NCBI RefSeq assembly: GCF_050314555.1
Contig: NZ_JBNPNH010000003.1
Coordinates: 124,001-188,000, forward strand
Reading direction: 5' to 3'
DNA length: 64,000 nucleotides
Source of the DNA: Spyradosoma sp004558035
Lineage (GTDB): Bacteria; Verrucomicrobiota; Verrucomicrobiia; Opitutales; UBA953
A program made the position numbers and the translations under genes. The notes under the pieces are model-generated. The model saw only the letters and a list, made by a program, of their open reading frames with translations. It did not search any database and was not told the DNA's origin. Positions 7,291 to 13,655 of the stretch are shown here, one piece after another (the stretch's first letter is position 1; every line of letters starts with the position of its first letter).

Positions 7291-7707
7291 ATGTCTTTAT
7301 CATTCGAAATCGTGACGCCGACCGGCGTCGTTTACGAAGCGGAAAACGTCGCGTCCGTGACGCTTCCGACGACCGCGGGCGAGCTCGGGATTCTGCCCGG
7401 GCACATCCCGCTGACCGCGGAAATCGAACCCGGCGAAATCGTCGTCGAGAGCGCCGCGGGAACGACACGCCTCGCCGTGGACAAGGGCTACGGGCGCGTC
7501 ATCGCCGACCGCGTGAGCGTGCTCGCCGAAGCCGCGATCGACGTGAAGGCGATCGACCTCTCCGCCGTCGAGGACGCGCAGAAGCGCGCCGAAGCCGCGA
7601 TCGAGGCGGCGCGCCGGCAGAAGGAAATCGATCCCGCCGAGCTCGAAAAGCTCGAGGCGATCGCGCGCTTCGCCATCGCCCAAAAGCTCGCCAAAGGCAA
7701 AAAATAA
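7291..7707 (+). CDS. atpC: ATP synthase F1 subunit epsilon
   Basis: 138 aa, normal length. N-terminal beta-sandwich (MSLSFEIVTPTGVVYEAENVASVTLPTTAGELGILPGHIPL) has the invariant GELGILPGH motif; the C-terminal two-helix part (EDAQKRAEAAIEAARRQ... LEKLEAIARFAIAQKLAKGKK) is the regulatory hairpin that can insert into the hexamer. Unlike the other genes of the operon it has a good ribosome binding site (AAAGGGAT) 7 bp before ATG, perhaps because the inserted cassette separated it from atpD. It is the last gene of the operon; the following 100 bp has an A-run (7741-7749) but no strong terminator hairpin that I could confirm. Confidence 0.95.
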   Translation: MSLSFEIVTPTGVVYEAENVASVTLPTTAGELGILPGHIPLTAEIEPGEIVVESAAGTTRLAVDKGYGRVIADRVSVLAEAAIDVKAIDLSAVEDAQKRAEAAIEAARRQKEIDPAELEKLEAIARFAIAQKLAKGKK

Positions 7708-7810
7708 AAGCGTGCGCGCCGCTCCCCGCGCCGGGCGTTCAAAAAAAAATTGCGCGGGAGCGAACAATCGCCTTTGCGCGAAACGCTTTTTTTGAAAGAA
7801 TGTGATCGTG

Positions 7811-8779
7811 ATGAAAACCTTGCTCGAAAAAATTTCCCGCGTGCGCGTGCTCGTCGTCGGCGACGTCATGCTCGACCACTATATCCACGGCGACGCGACG
7901 CGCATTTCGCCCGAAGCGCCCGTTCCCGTGGTCAACGTCTCCAAGGACCGCTACGTGACGGGCGGCGCGGCGAACGTCGCGCTGAACATCCGTTCGCTCG
8001 GCGCGGGTGCGGCGCTCTGCGGTCTCTGCGGCGACGACGAGGCGGGGCGCCGGCTGCGCGCGATTCTGAGCACGGCGGGCATCGATTATCCGACGGAGTT
8101 CTGCCGTTCCCGCATCGCGACGATCATCAAGTCGCGCGTCGTCGTGCGCAACCAGCAGCTCTGCCGGCTCGACCGCGAAATGGCGCCGGAAAACTACGCG
8201 CTCACGGAAGCCGCGGTCCGCGAAAAGCTTTTCGCCGAAATCGAGCGCGCGGACGCAGTCATCATCTCCGACTACGCGAAAGGCGCGATCGACCTGGAGA
8301 TGCTCACGCAGATTCTCGCGCACGCCGAACAGCACGGCATTCTCGTCTCGCTCGACCCGAAGCCGCGCCGCCGCCTGCCGTTCAGAAACGTCGGTCTCAT
8401 CACGCCGAACAAGAACGAGGCGATCGAGCTCGCCGACCTTCAGAACGAGCTGCGTCCGGACGAATTTCCCGCCGAGGAAATCTGCCGCCGCATCTGGGAA
8501 AAGCACCGTCCGAAGGATCTCGTAGTCACGCTCGGCGCGGAAGGCATGCTGCTTTCCCGCGAGGGCAAAATCCTCAAGCGCATCCCGACGTTCGCGCGCG
8601 AAGTCTTCGACGTCTCCGGCGCGGGCGACACGGTGATCGCCTCGCTCACGCTCGCGCTCGCCGCGGGAACGCCGCTTGAAGAGGCGGCGCACTTCGCGAA
8701 CACCGCCGCGGGAATCGTCGTCGGCAAATTCGGCACGGCGACCGTCACTCCGGAGGAGATTCTCGCATTCCGTCAATGA
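7811..8779 (+). CDS. rfaE1: D-glycero-beta-D-manno-heptose-7-phosphate kinase (PfkB family)
   Basis: 322 aa from ATG 7811 (upstream in-frame GTG codons at 7802 and 7808 are less likely). The N-terminal motif VLVVGDVMLDHYIHGDATRISPEAPVPVV is diagnostic of the RfaE/HldE kinase domain, followed by GGAANVALNIRSLGA and the PfkB C-terminal signature FDVSGAGDT with catalytic Asp273. It phosphorylates heptose 7-phosphate at C1 in ADP-heptose synthesis for the LPS inner core, in the cytoplasm. Bifunctional HldE has an added nucleotidyltransferase domain; this protein ends after the kinase, so a separate RfaE2 is expected elsewhere. Confidence 0.92.
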   Translation: MKTLLEKISRVRVLVVGDVMLDHYIHGDATRISPEAPVPVVNVSKDRYVTGGAANVALNIRSLGAGAALCGLCGDDEAGRRLRAILSTAGIDYPTEFCRSRIATIIKSRVVVRNQQLCRLDREMAPENYALTEAAVREKLFAEIERADAVIISDYAKGAIDLEMLTQILAHAEQHGILVSLDPKPRRRLPFRNVGLITPNKNEAIELADLQNELRPDEFPAEEICRRIWEKHRPKDLVVTLGAEGMLLSREGKILKRIPTFAREVFDVSGAGDTVIASLTLALAAGTPLEEAAHFANTAAGIVVGKFGTATVTPEEILAFRQ

Positions 8780-8827
8780 CCCGCGCGGGAACGCCCGTTC
8801 CCGCCGCCTCAACCCCCGTTTTCCACC

Positions 8828-10774
8828 ATGAAGCAATTTCTCCGAGTCCTCGCATCCGCGCTGTGTTTCGTTCTCGCTCTCGTCTGCGTTCCCGCGGCGC
8901 TGGGCGACGATTTTTCCAAGGTGAAGAAAAGCGATTTCTCCGCCTCGGAGATGAAGGCGATTTTTTCCGACGCCTACTGCCGCGAGCTGAAGAAGGGCGT
9001 GACGGCTAAGCAGGTCAAGTCGATGAAGAATCCCGTCCTGCGCGACATGGCGGAACGGATGCTCGCGAAGAAATATCAGGACAAGCTCCATCGCCGCGCG
9101 CGCAAGTATCGGCCGTATTATCCCGTGGACGCGCTGGCGAAGGAGCTCAAGACGAGTTTCTACAGCCGCTACGAGAACCCGACGGGAATCTATTTCAAGG
9201 CGGGCGAGACGGCTGTGCTCTTCGTCGGCGAAATTCCCAAGAAGGAGACGATTTCGCTCAAGGTGCACTGCTTCGACCAGGAAGGCTACGGCGACGAGAA
9301 AGTCTATCCGCTCGAAAAGGGCGTGAACGTCGTTCCCGTGGAGATCAACGGGCTCGCGTACATTCAGTATTTCACGACGAACGAAGACGCCAAGCCCGTC
9401 AACGTCAACATCGCGACCGGGCACGCGAACGGCGTCTTTTCCAACGCGACGCACACGAACGAGGATTGGGCGAAGATGCTCGACGGCGTCGCGGGCGACT
9501 GCATCGACATCGTCGGCAAATACGTCCACCTGATCTACTGCGCGGAAACGATGAAGCAGATCTGCCCCAAGGACGGGCTGAAGCTCATCAACACCTACGA
9601 CGAGCTGATCCGCTGCCAGCAGGAAGACATCATGGGCCTGCAGCAGTTTAAGCGCAAACGCCCCAACCACATGCTCGGCCGCACGATGTGGAAAGGCTAC
9701 ATGCACGCGGACGGCATGGGCGCCGCCTTCAACGACAACACGATGGACTCGATCGCCGATCCCGCGAAGGTCGAGGCGCAGGCGTGGGGCATCTCGCACG
9801 AGTTCGGACACGTCAACCAGACGCGGCCGCTCATGATGTGGGTCTGCACGGCAGAGGTGACGAACAACATCTATTCCTGCTGGGCGAACTTCAAGATGAC
9901 GCCCGAGTCCATGCGCCTCGAGCACGAGCGCTGCCAATCGCGCGACGGCGAAGGTCCCTTCATCGGCGGCAGATTCAACAGTTTCCTCAATTCCGCGCTC
10001 GTCTACGGCGAACCGTGGCTCTGCCAGAAGGGACCGGACAAAATGGAAGGCTACGAAAACGGCGGCGACCACTTCGTCAAGGTCGCTCCGCTGTGGCAGC
10101 TGCAGCTCTACATGAACGTCGCCGAGCGCGGCCCGAAGGATTTTTATCCGCAGCTTTTCGAAATCGCCCGCACGGACGAAGTGCCGAAGACCAAGGAGGG
10201 GAAGCCGGACAACGGCGCGATCCAGATCCGCTTCATGAAGAACGCCTGCGAAATCGCGAAGCAGAATCTGATGCCGTTCTTCGAGGCGGCGGGAATGCTC
10301 AAGCCCATCGACCGCGACCTCGACGACTACACGCCCGCGCACCTCACGATCACCGAGGCGGACTGCAAGAAGCTCAAGAAGTTCGGTGAAAAATTCCCCG
10401 CTCCCGCAAGCCCGGTCATCTACTACATTTCCGCGACGAATTACGAAATCTTCAAAAAAGGTCTGCCCGTGAAGGGCTCCAAGGGCAAGGGCGTCGAGCC
10501 CTCCGCCGACGGACGCCGCCTCACGTTCTCGCACAAAAAATGGCAGAACGTCGTCGCGTTCGAGACCTACGCGGGCGACAAGCTCGTGCGCGTCTCGATG
10601 AGCGGGCTGGACTCGAAGGACAATTCCTCGACGCTCGTCATCTACCCCGAAGGCGCGACGCGCGTCGAAGCCGTCGGCTGGGACGGCAAGCGCGTTCTCG
10701 CCTACGGCAAGCCGGCGCCGCGCAAGCCGGGCGCGAGCTCGACGTCCTCCGCCGTTTCCGCGCCGGCGCGCTGA
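8828..10774 (+). CDS. Secreted M60-family (enhancin-like) metallopeptidase
   Basis: 648 aa with a Sec signal peptide (MKQFLRVLASALCFVLALVCVPAALG). The zinc site is HEFGH at residues 324-328 with a Glu at 343 (AEVTNN), fitting the M60 pattern HExxH...E. N-terminal to it are the beta-rich M60 parts (GIYFKAGETAVLFVGE, VNVVPVEINGLAYIQYF, NIATGHANGVF). Gut M60 proteases cleave O-glycosylated mucins; that this one does so is inference from family. The C-terminus (residues about 530-648) is a small beta-rich extension with a low-complexity Ser/Ala tail, perhaps a glycan- or wall-binding domain. Stands alone, 48 bp after rfaE1, convergent with ddl. Confidence 0.85.
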   Translation: MKQFLRVLASALCFVLALVCVPAALGDDFSKVKKSDFSASEMKAIFSDAYCRELKKGVTAKQVKSMKNPVLRDMAERMLAKKYQDKLHRRARKYRPYYPVDALAKELKTSFYSRYENPTGIYFKAGETAVLFVGEIPKKETISLKVHCFDQEGYGDEKVYPLEKGVNVVPVEINGLAYIQYFTTNEDAKPVNVNIATGHANGVFSNATHTNEDWAKMLDGVAGDCIDIVGKYVHLIYCAETMKQICPKDGLKLINTYDELIRCQQEDIMGLQQFKRKRPNHMLGRTMWKGYMHADGMGAAFNDNTMDSIADPAKVEAQAWGISHEFGHVNQTRPLMMWVCTAEVTNNIYSCWANFKMTPESMRLEHERCQSRDGEGPFIGGRFNSFLNSALVYGEPWLCQKGPDKMEGYENGGDHFVKVAPLWQLQLYMNVAERGPKDFYPQLFEIARTDEVPKTKEGKPDNGAIQIRFMKNACEIAKQNLMPFFEAAGMLKPIDRDLDDYTPAHLTITEADCKKLKKFGEKFPAPASPVIYYISATNYEIFKKGLPVKGSKGKGVEPSADGRRLTFSHKKWQNVVAFETYAGDKLVRVSMSGLDSKDNSSTLVIYPEGATRVEAVGWDGKRVLAYGKPAPRKPGASSTSSAVSAPAR

Positions 10775-10788
10775 TTACGCACGCGGTT

Positions 10789-11727
10789 TCAGCCCGCGCG
10801 GGAACGGAAACGCGCGATCGCGGGGCGCACCATCGCGGCGGCGAGGCTCGGGAAATCCATACCGACGCACGACGCGCTCTTCGGCAGCAGGCTCGTCGCC
10901 GTCAGCCCCGGCATCGTGTTCACTTCGAGGAAGCGGAACGTTCCGTCCGGAGAAAGAATCACGTCCGCGCGCGCGAAATCGCGGCAGCCGCACGCCGCGA
11001 ACAGCGTCTCCGCCGAAGCGCGTATGCGCGCCGCGACGGCGTCGTCGATCGGCGCGGGGAAAAGGTATTCCGTGTTCCCGCGCGTGTACTTGTTCGTGAA
11101 GTCGTAGACGCCCGTCTTCGGGCGGATTTCGACGACGCCCATCGCCCTGCCCTCCAGCAGCCCGACCGTCAGCTCTCTGCCGTGCAGACGCGCCTCGACG
11201 ATCCACTTCTTCGCCGCGCTTAGGTCGCCCTCCAGCGCCGCGCGCAGCTCGCGCTCGCCCGTCGGCAGAAACAGCCCGACGCTGCTGCCCTTGTCCGAGG
11301 GCTTCACGACCGTCTCCGCGCCGAGCCGCGCGACGATCTCCGCCGCGTCCGGCCGCGCGTCCGCCGAAAAGACGATGCCGTCCGGCGCGGGAACGCCGTG
11401 CGCGCGCATGACGGCTTTCGTCGCCGCCTTGTCGATGCACGTCTCGCTCGCCTCGATCCCGCAGCCCGCGTACGCGAAACCGCGCGCCTCGAGATCGCGC
11501 TGCACGCCGCCGTCCTCGCCGTAGTCGCCGTGAATCACGGGAAAGACGACGTCCGTCGCCGGGTCGAGATCTTCCGGCAGACGGTTTTCGTCGAGCGTCC
11601 GCAGTTCCGTCCGCGGGAACGCGGAGCGCAGCGCCTCGGCGCAGGCGCGCCCGGACTGAATGGAAACCTCGCGTTCCGGCGACCGCGCGCCGCAGAGAAC
11701 GACGATTCTGAAATCCTGTTTGTTCAT
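10789..11727 (-). CDS. ddl: D-alanine--D-alanine ligase
   Basis: 312 aa from ATG at 11727 (MNKQDFRIVVLCGARSPEREVS); an upstream in-frame start at 11766 falls in the tRNA terminator and is rejected. ATP-grasp features: REVSIQSG, DVVFPVIHGDYGEDGGVQ, VVKPSDKGSSVGLF, and the C-terminal metal/ATP site FARADVILS...FLEVNTMPGLTATSLLPKSA. It makes the D-Ala-D-Ala dipeptide for peptidoglycan. Downstream of tRNA-Asn on the same strand but separated by a strong terminator, so it needs its own promoter. It ends 14 bp from the M60 gene, tail to tail. Confidence 0.95.
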   Translation of the reverse strand: MNKQDFRIVVLCGARSPEREVSIQSGRACAEALRSAFPRTELRTLDENRLPEDLDPATDVVFPVIHGDYGEDGGVQRDLEARGFAYAGCGIEASETCIDKAATKAVMRAHGVPAPDGIVFSADARPDAAEIVARLGAETVVKPSDKGSSVGLFLPTGERELRAALEGDLSAAKKWIVEARLHGRELTVGLLEGRAMGVVEIRPKTGVYDFTNKYTRGNTEYLFPAPIDDAVAARIRASAETLFAACGCRDFARADVILSPDGTFRFLEVNTMPGLTATSLLPKSASCVGMDFPSLAAAMVRPAIARFRSRAG

Positions 11728-11767
11728 GAGTGCCTCAACGCTACGCCCGACGAGGCGGGATTGCACG

Positions 11768-11794
11768 AAAAAACCCGCGAATCTTCGCGGGTTT
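11768..11794 (-). terminator. Intrinsic terminator of tRNA-Asn
   Basis: Perfect 11-bp stem AAACCCGCGAA / TTCGCGGGTTT with a 2-base loop, just downstream of tRNA-Asn on the minus strand. The A-run at its left side gives six U residues in the transcript. Confidence 0.85.
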
Positions 11795-11799
11795 CGAAG

Positions 11800-11874
11800 T
11801 GGCTGCCCAGGTAGGGATCGAACCTACGACCAATTGATTAACAGTCAACTGCTCTTCCGCTGAGCTACTGGGCA
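11800..11874 (-). tRNA. tRNA-Asn (anticodon GTT)
   Basis: Minus-strand cloverleaf starting TGCCCAGTAGCTCAGC. Acceptor arms TGCCCAG and CTGGGCA pair, D-arm contains AGCTCAGCGGAAGAGC, anticodon loop CTGTTAA gives GTT, and the T-arm is GTAGGTTCGATCCCTAC. CCA is encoded (11800-11802). Confidence 0.97.
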
Positions 11875-11892
11875 ATCAAAAATGTGAGGCGT

Positions 11893-11921
11893 ATTAGACG
11901 CTTTTCTCCCGCCGCTGTCAA
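11893..11921 (-). promoter_or_regulatory. Sigma-70-type promoter of tRNA-Asn
   Basis: On the minus strand a consensus -35 TTGACA (11921-11916) and -10 TCTAAT (11898-11893) are separated by exactly 17 bp, about 19 bp before the tRNA 5' end. It is the best -35/-10 pair seen in the window and shows that the genome uses ordinary sigma-70 spacing, the reference for judging the poly-G promoters. Confidence 0.8.
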
Positions 11922-12023
11922 CAGGTTTTTCTCAAAAAAAAATTTTTAAATTTTATTTGACGCTCCCGCGAAATTATGCGATGCTTCTTTTCACAGTTAA
12001 ACCAACGCGTTTCGACTGGAAAC

Positions 12024-12101
12024 GCCCCTTTCGTCTAGCCCGGTCTAGGACACCTCGCTTTCACTGAGGCGACCAGGGTTCGAATCCCTGAAGGGGCGCC
12101 A
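12024..12101 (+). tRNA. tRNA-Glu (anticodon TTC), used as integration site
   Basis: Acceptor GCCCCTT pairs with AAGGGGC; anticodon stem-loop CCTCG-CTTTCAC-TGAGG gives anticodon TTC; T-arm CCAGGGTTCGAATCCCTG; encoded CCA at 12099-12101. Its 3' part is duplicated 1425 bp downstream. A possible promoter is TTGACG (11957-11962) with a weak -10 GATGCT 17 bp on. Confidence 0.97.
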
Positions 12102-12149
12102 CTTTCAAAAGCCCGCGATTCCGAAAACGGATCGCGGGCTTTTTCGCGT
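12074..12149 (+). repeat. Left 76-bp direct repeat (att-like): tRNA-Glu 3' end plus terminator
   Basis: From the T-arm of tRNA-Glu through CCA and its terminator, 76 bases are identical, base for base, to 13499-13574. The tRNA gene is intact on this side. A duplicated tRNA 3' end is the classic trace of tyrosine-recombinase integration. Confidence 0.9.
12111..12144 (+). terminator. Intrinsic terminator of tRNA-Glu
   Basis: Stem GCCCGCGAT / ATCGCGGGC, extended by CCG-AAAA-CGG at the loop, followed by five T. An identical copy lies at 13536-13569 in the right repeat. Confidence 0.9.
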
Positions 12150-12235
12150 CTACAAGCGGAGCAAGCGAACTAAACATCCAACTAGACGGGCCCATAATCG
12201 CACAAAACACCCGCTAAAATCGCTTGAAATAGGGC

Positions 12236-12267
12236 TTGACTCTTCTCAGGGGGGGGGGGGGCAAAAT
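12236..12267 (+). promoter_or_regulatory. Candidate phase-variable promoter with 13-G tract
   Basis: A -35 TTGACT (12236-12241) is followed by CTTCTCA, then 13 uninterrupted G (12249-12261), then a possible -10 CAAAAT (12262-12267, 4 of 6 consensus). The spacer is therefore 20 bp as sequenced; loss of three G would give 17. The start codon of the PEP-CTERM gene is 31 bp after the -10. Slippage of such a tract would change promoter strength. A matching arrangement precedes the second small PEP-CTERM gene (52998-53030). Confidence 0.65.
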
Positions 12268-12297
12268 TGAAGCCCTAACAACAACCTTAGTACAATT

Positions 12298-13062
12298 ATG
12301 AAAAAATATATTACAGTCGCGGCACTCCTCGCCGCTGGAAGCGTTTTTGCTAATGCTGTCGAAATCTCTCCCTTGACCGATAGCCAAACCGGCACTTGGG
12401 TGCATGCCAATAACAATGCAATCGACGGTAACGGAGTACTTTCAGGTGATCCTAACTGGCAAGTAGATTGCTCTACGTACACGTTGGCGACCAGCTTGAC
12501 GATTAGCGTAGATGAAATTTTAAATTTTTCTTTTGATGCGACTAACAATGGGACGGGAAACAGTTGTCTTACGCTTGCTCTGATCGGCTCCTCTAATGCC
12601 ATTGTTGTTGGGCACGGTACGTACGACAAGCCAGGTGATGAACTTCAAGTTGCTGTTACAGATAATACTGGAGCCCAAGGGTATGTATTCGCAAACACCA
12701 ACGCTAAGGATGATGTTCAGCTAACCGCCGGTGCGACCCTGAGCTCCGCTATGCCGACTGGTGGTGCAATATCTACAATTAGTGGTCAAATTAAGTGGGA
12801 TGGTGATTCTTGGAGCCTTACGACGACGTCTACCGCTGTTGATTCGTCACTCAATTATGACTTGGGCATCACCTCTCTTGAGGTCAGTAAGTTGGTGGTG
12901 ACAATCGAGGGTGGACATGGTCCGGACGACGCAAGTGATGAATGGAAGACACCGACCATGAGCAACTTAAAAATCTCCGTCATCCCCGAACCGTCCACGT
13001 TCGGCTTGCTCGCAGGTCTTGGTGCTTTGGCGCTCGTGGCTTCGCGCCGCCGCCGGCGCTAA
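12298..13062 (+). CDS. Small PEP-CTERM surface protein of the tRNA-Glu island
   Basis: 254 aa. Signal peptide MKKYITVAALLAAGSVFANA; middle part rich in Thr, Ser, Asn and Gly with alternating beta pattern (LATSLTISVDEILNFSFDATNNGTGNSCLTLALIG); tail IPEPSTFGLLAGLGALALVA followed by SRRRRR, a textbook exosortase sorting signal (PEP, helix, Arg cluster). Exosortase would cleave and anchor it at the outer surface. Codon use (many GAT, AAT, GTT) differs sharply from flanking genes, and the gene contains none of the iterated octamer. The body shows a laminin-G/lectin-like feel (GTWVHANNNAIDGNG) but I cannot name a domain. It has its own candidate phase-variable promoter and terminator. Confidence 0.9.
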   Translation: MKKYITVAALLAAGSVFANAVEISPLTDSQTGTWVHANNNAIDGNGVLSGDPNWQVDCSTYTLATSLTISVDEILNFSFDATNNGTGNSCLTLALIGSSNAIVVGHGTYDKPGDELQVAVTDNTGAQGYVFANTNAKDDVQLTAGATLSSAMPTGGAISTISGQIKWDGDSWSLTTTSTAVDSSLNYDLGITSLEVSKLVVTIEGGHGPDDASDEWKTPTMSNLKISVIPEPSTFGLLAGLGALALVASRRRRR

Positions 13063-13082
13063 GACTTTTAAAGCTTAACAAT

Positions 13083-13120
13083 AAAAACGCCTCACTGAAG
13101 AAACTCAGTGAGGCGTTTTT
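13083..13120. terminator. Bidirectional intrinsic terminator after the island PEP-CTERM gene
   Basis: Stem ACGCCTCACTGA / TCAGTGAGGCGT with loop AGAAAC, flanked by A and T runs on the two sides, so it would stop transcripts from both directions. Confidence 0.9.
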
Positions 13121-13155
13121 ATTTGGGATTGTAATTCCCCCTGCAATTTCTCCCT

Positions 13156-13380
13156 CTACACAGAGAACCCTATAGGAACTCGTGAGGCATTCCCGTGGTT
13201 CTTATAAACCAGTTCCTGACACAACCCCTTAAAAACCTCTTCTGCGCTCGGGGCATCGTCATACCGCATCCGTTCCCGCACCACCTTAAAGTCTCCGGGA
13301 CAAACGCCTTCAAGCTCCGACATTTCCCGCATTAATCCTCAGAAACGCTCAGCTCCGGAAAATAACTCCTAAAACTCCTT
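13156..13380 (-). pseudogene. Remnant of an AAA-type ATPase C-terminus in the island
   Basis: On the minus strand one frame reads MREMSELEGVCPGDFKVVRE and on through VFKGLCQELVYKNH to VPIGFSV and a TAG at 13156. The pattern L(E)GVxPGDFxxVxxxxR...LxxExxxK...IGF is that of the C-terminal end of COG0464-like AAA ATPases, recalled from memory. Just upstream, one base out of frame, SYFPELSVSED continues the same pattern, so a one-base loss has broken it; a stop follows a few codons further up. It is short, frameshifted and lacks any P-loop. The remaining island DNA to 13498 is AT-rich with nothing I can identify. Confidence 0.5.
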
Positions 13381-13498
13381 CCCAATTTTTACGCGTCGTT
13401 CAGCCATAATTGTACGCTGCACTAAAATTACGTCCTTGCAAGACGTTTTCCACTTTTTCTCCACTTTTTATTTAAGGCTTTTGTTTATGCGCAATTCT

Positions 13499-13574
13499 CA
13501 GGGTTCGAATCCCTGAAGGGGCGCCACTTTCAAAAGCCCGCGATTCCGAAAACGGATCGCGGGCTTTTTCGCGT
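13499..13574 (+). repeat. Right 76-bp direct repeat (displaced tRNA-Glu 3' end plus terminator)
   Basis: Identical to 12074-12149 and preceded by unrelated AT-rich sequence, so it is a 3' fragment and not a second tRNA gene. The next gene starts 81 bp later, so this marks the right island border. The 82 bp up to 13655 holds no gene. Confidence 0.9.
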
Positions 13575-13655
13575 TCCCGACGGAAAATCGGCGCGCTCCG
13601 CGCGGAAACGGATCTTGCCGTTCGCTAAAAGAACCGATACGCTCGCGCCGCATTT

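Larger units (their letters stand above)
12074..13574. mobile_element. 1.4-kb micro-island integrated at tRNA-Glu
   Basis: Bounded by the two 76-bp direct repeats. Contents: a poly-G promoter, one PEP-CTERM gene with its own terminator, and on the opposite strand a decayed ATPase fragment. The interior is close to 50 percent GC against about 66 percent outside, and has only one copy of the iterated CGGGAACG octamer (near 13270, in the ATPase remnant). There is no integrase, so it is a remnant or a satellite mobilised in trans. Confidence 0.75.

Noticed and set aside
7739..10534. 931-codon minus-strand frame opposite rfaE1 and the M60 gene
   Set aside because: Shadow frame: low-complexity Arg/Val/Asp/His composition, no recognisable motif, and it covers two clearly coding genes.
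12249..12261. Poly-G tract as a pure assembly artefact
   Set aside because: Exact length may be misread, but an equivalent tract at 53004-53014 in the same promoter position before the same class of gene makes the tract itself credible.
13499..13574. Second tRNA-Glu gene
   Set aside because: Only the 3' portion from the T-arm is present; acceptor 5' strand, D-arm and anticodon are missing.
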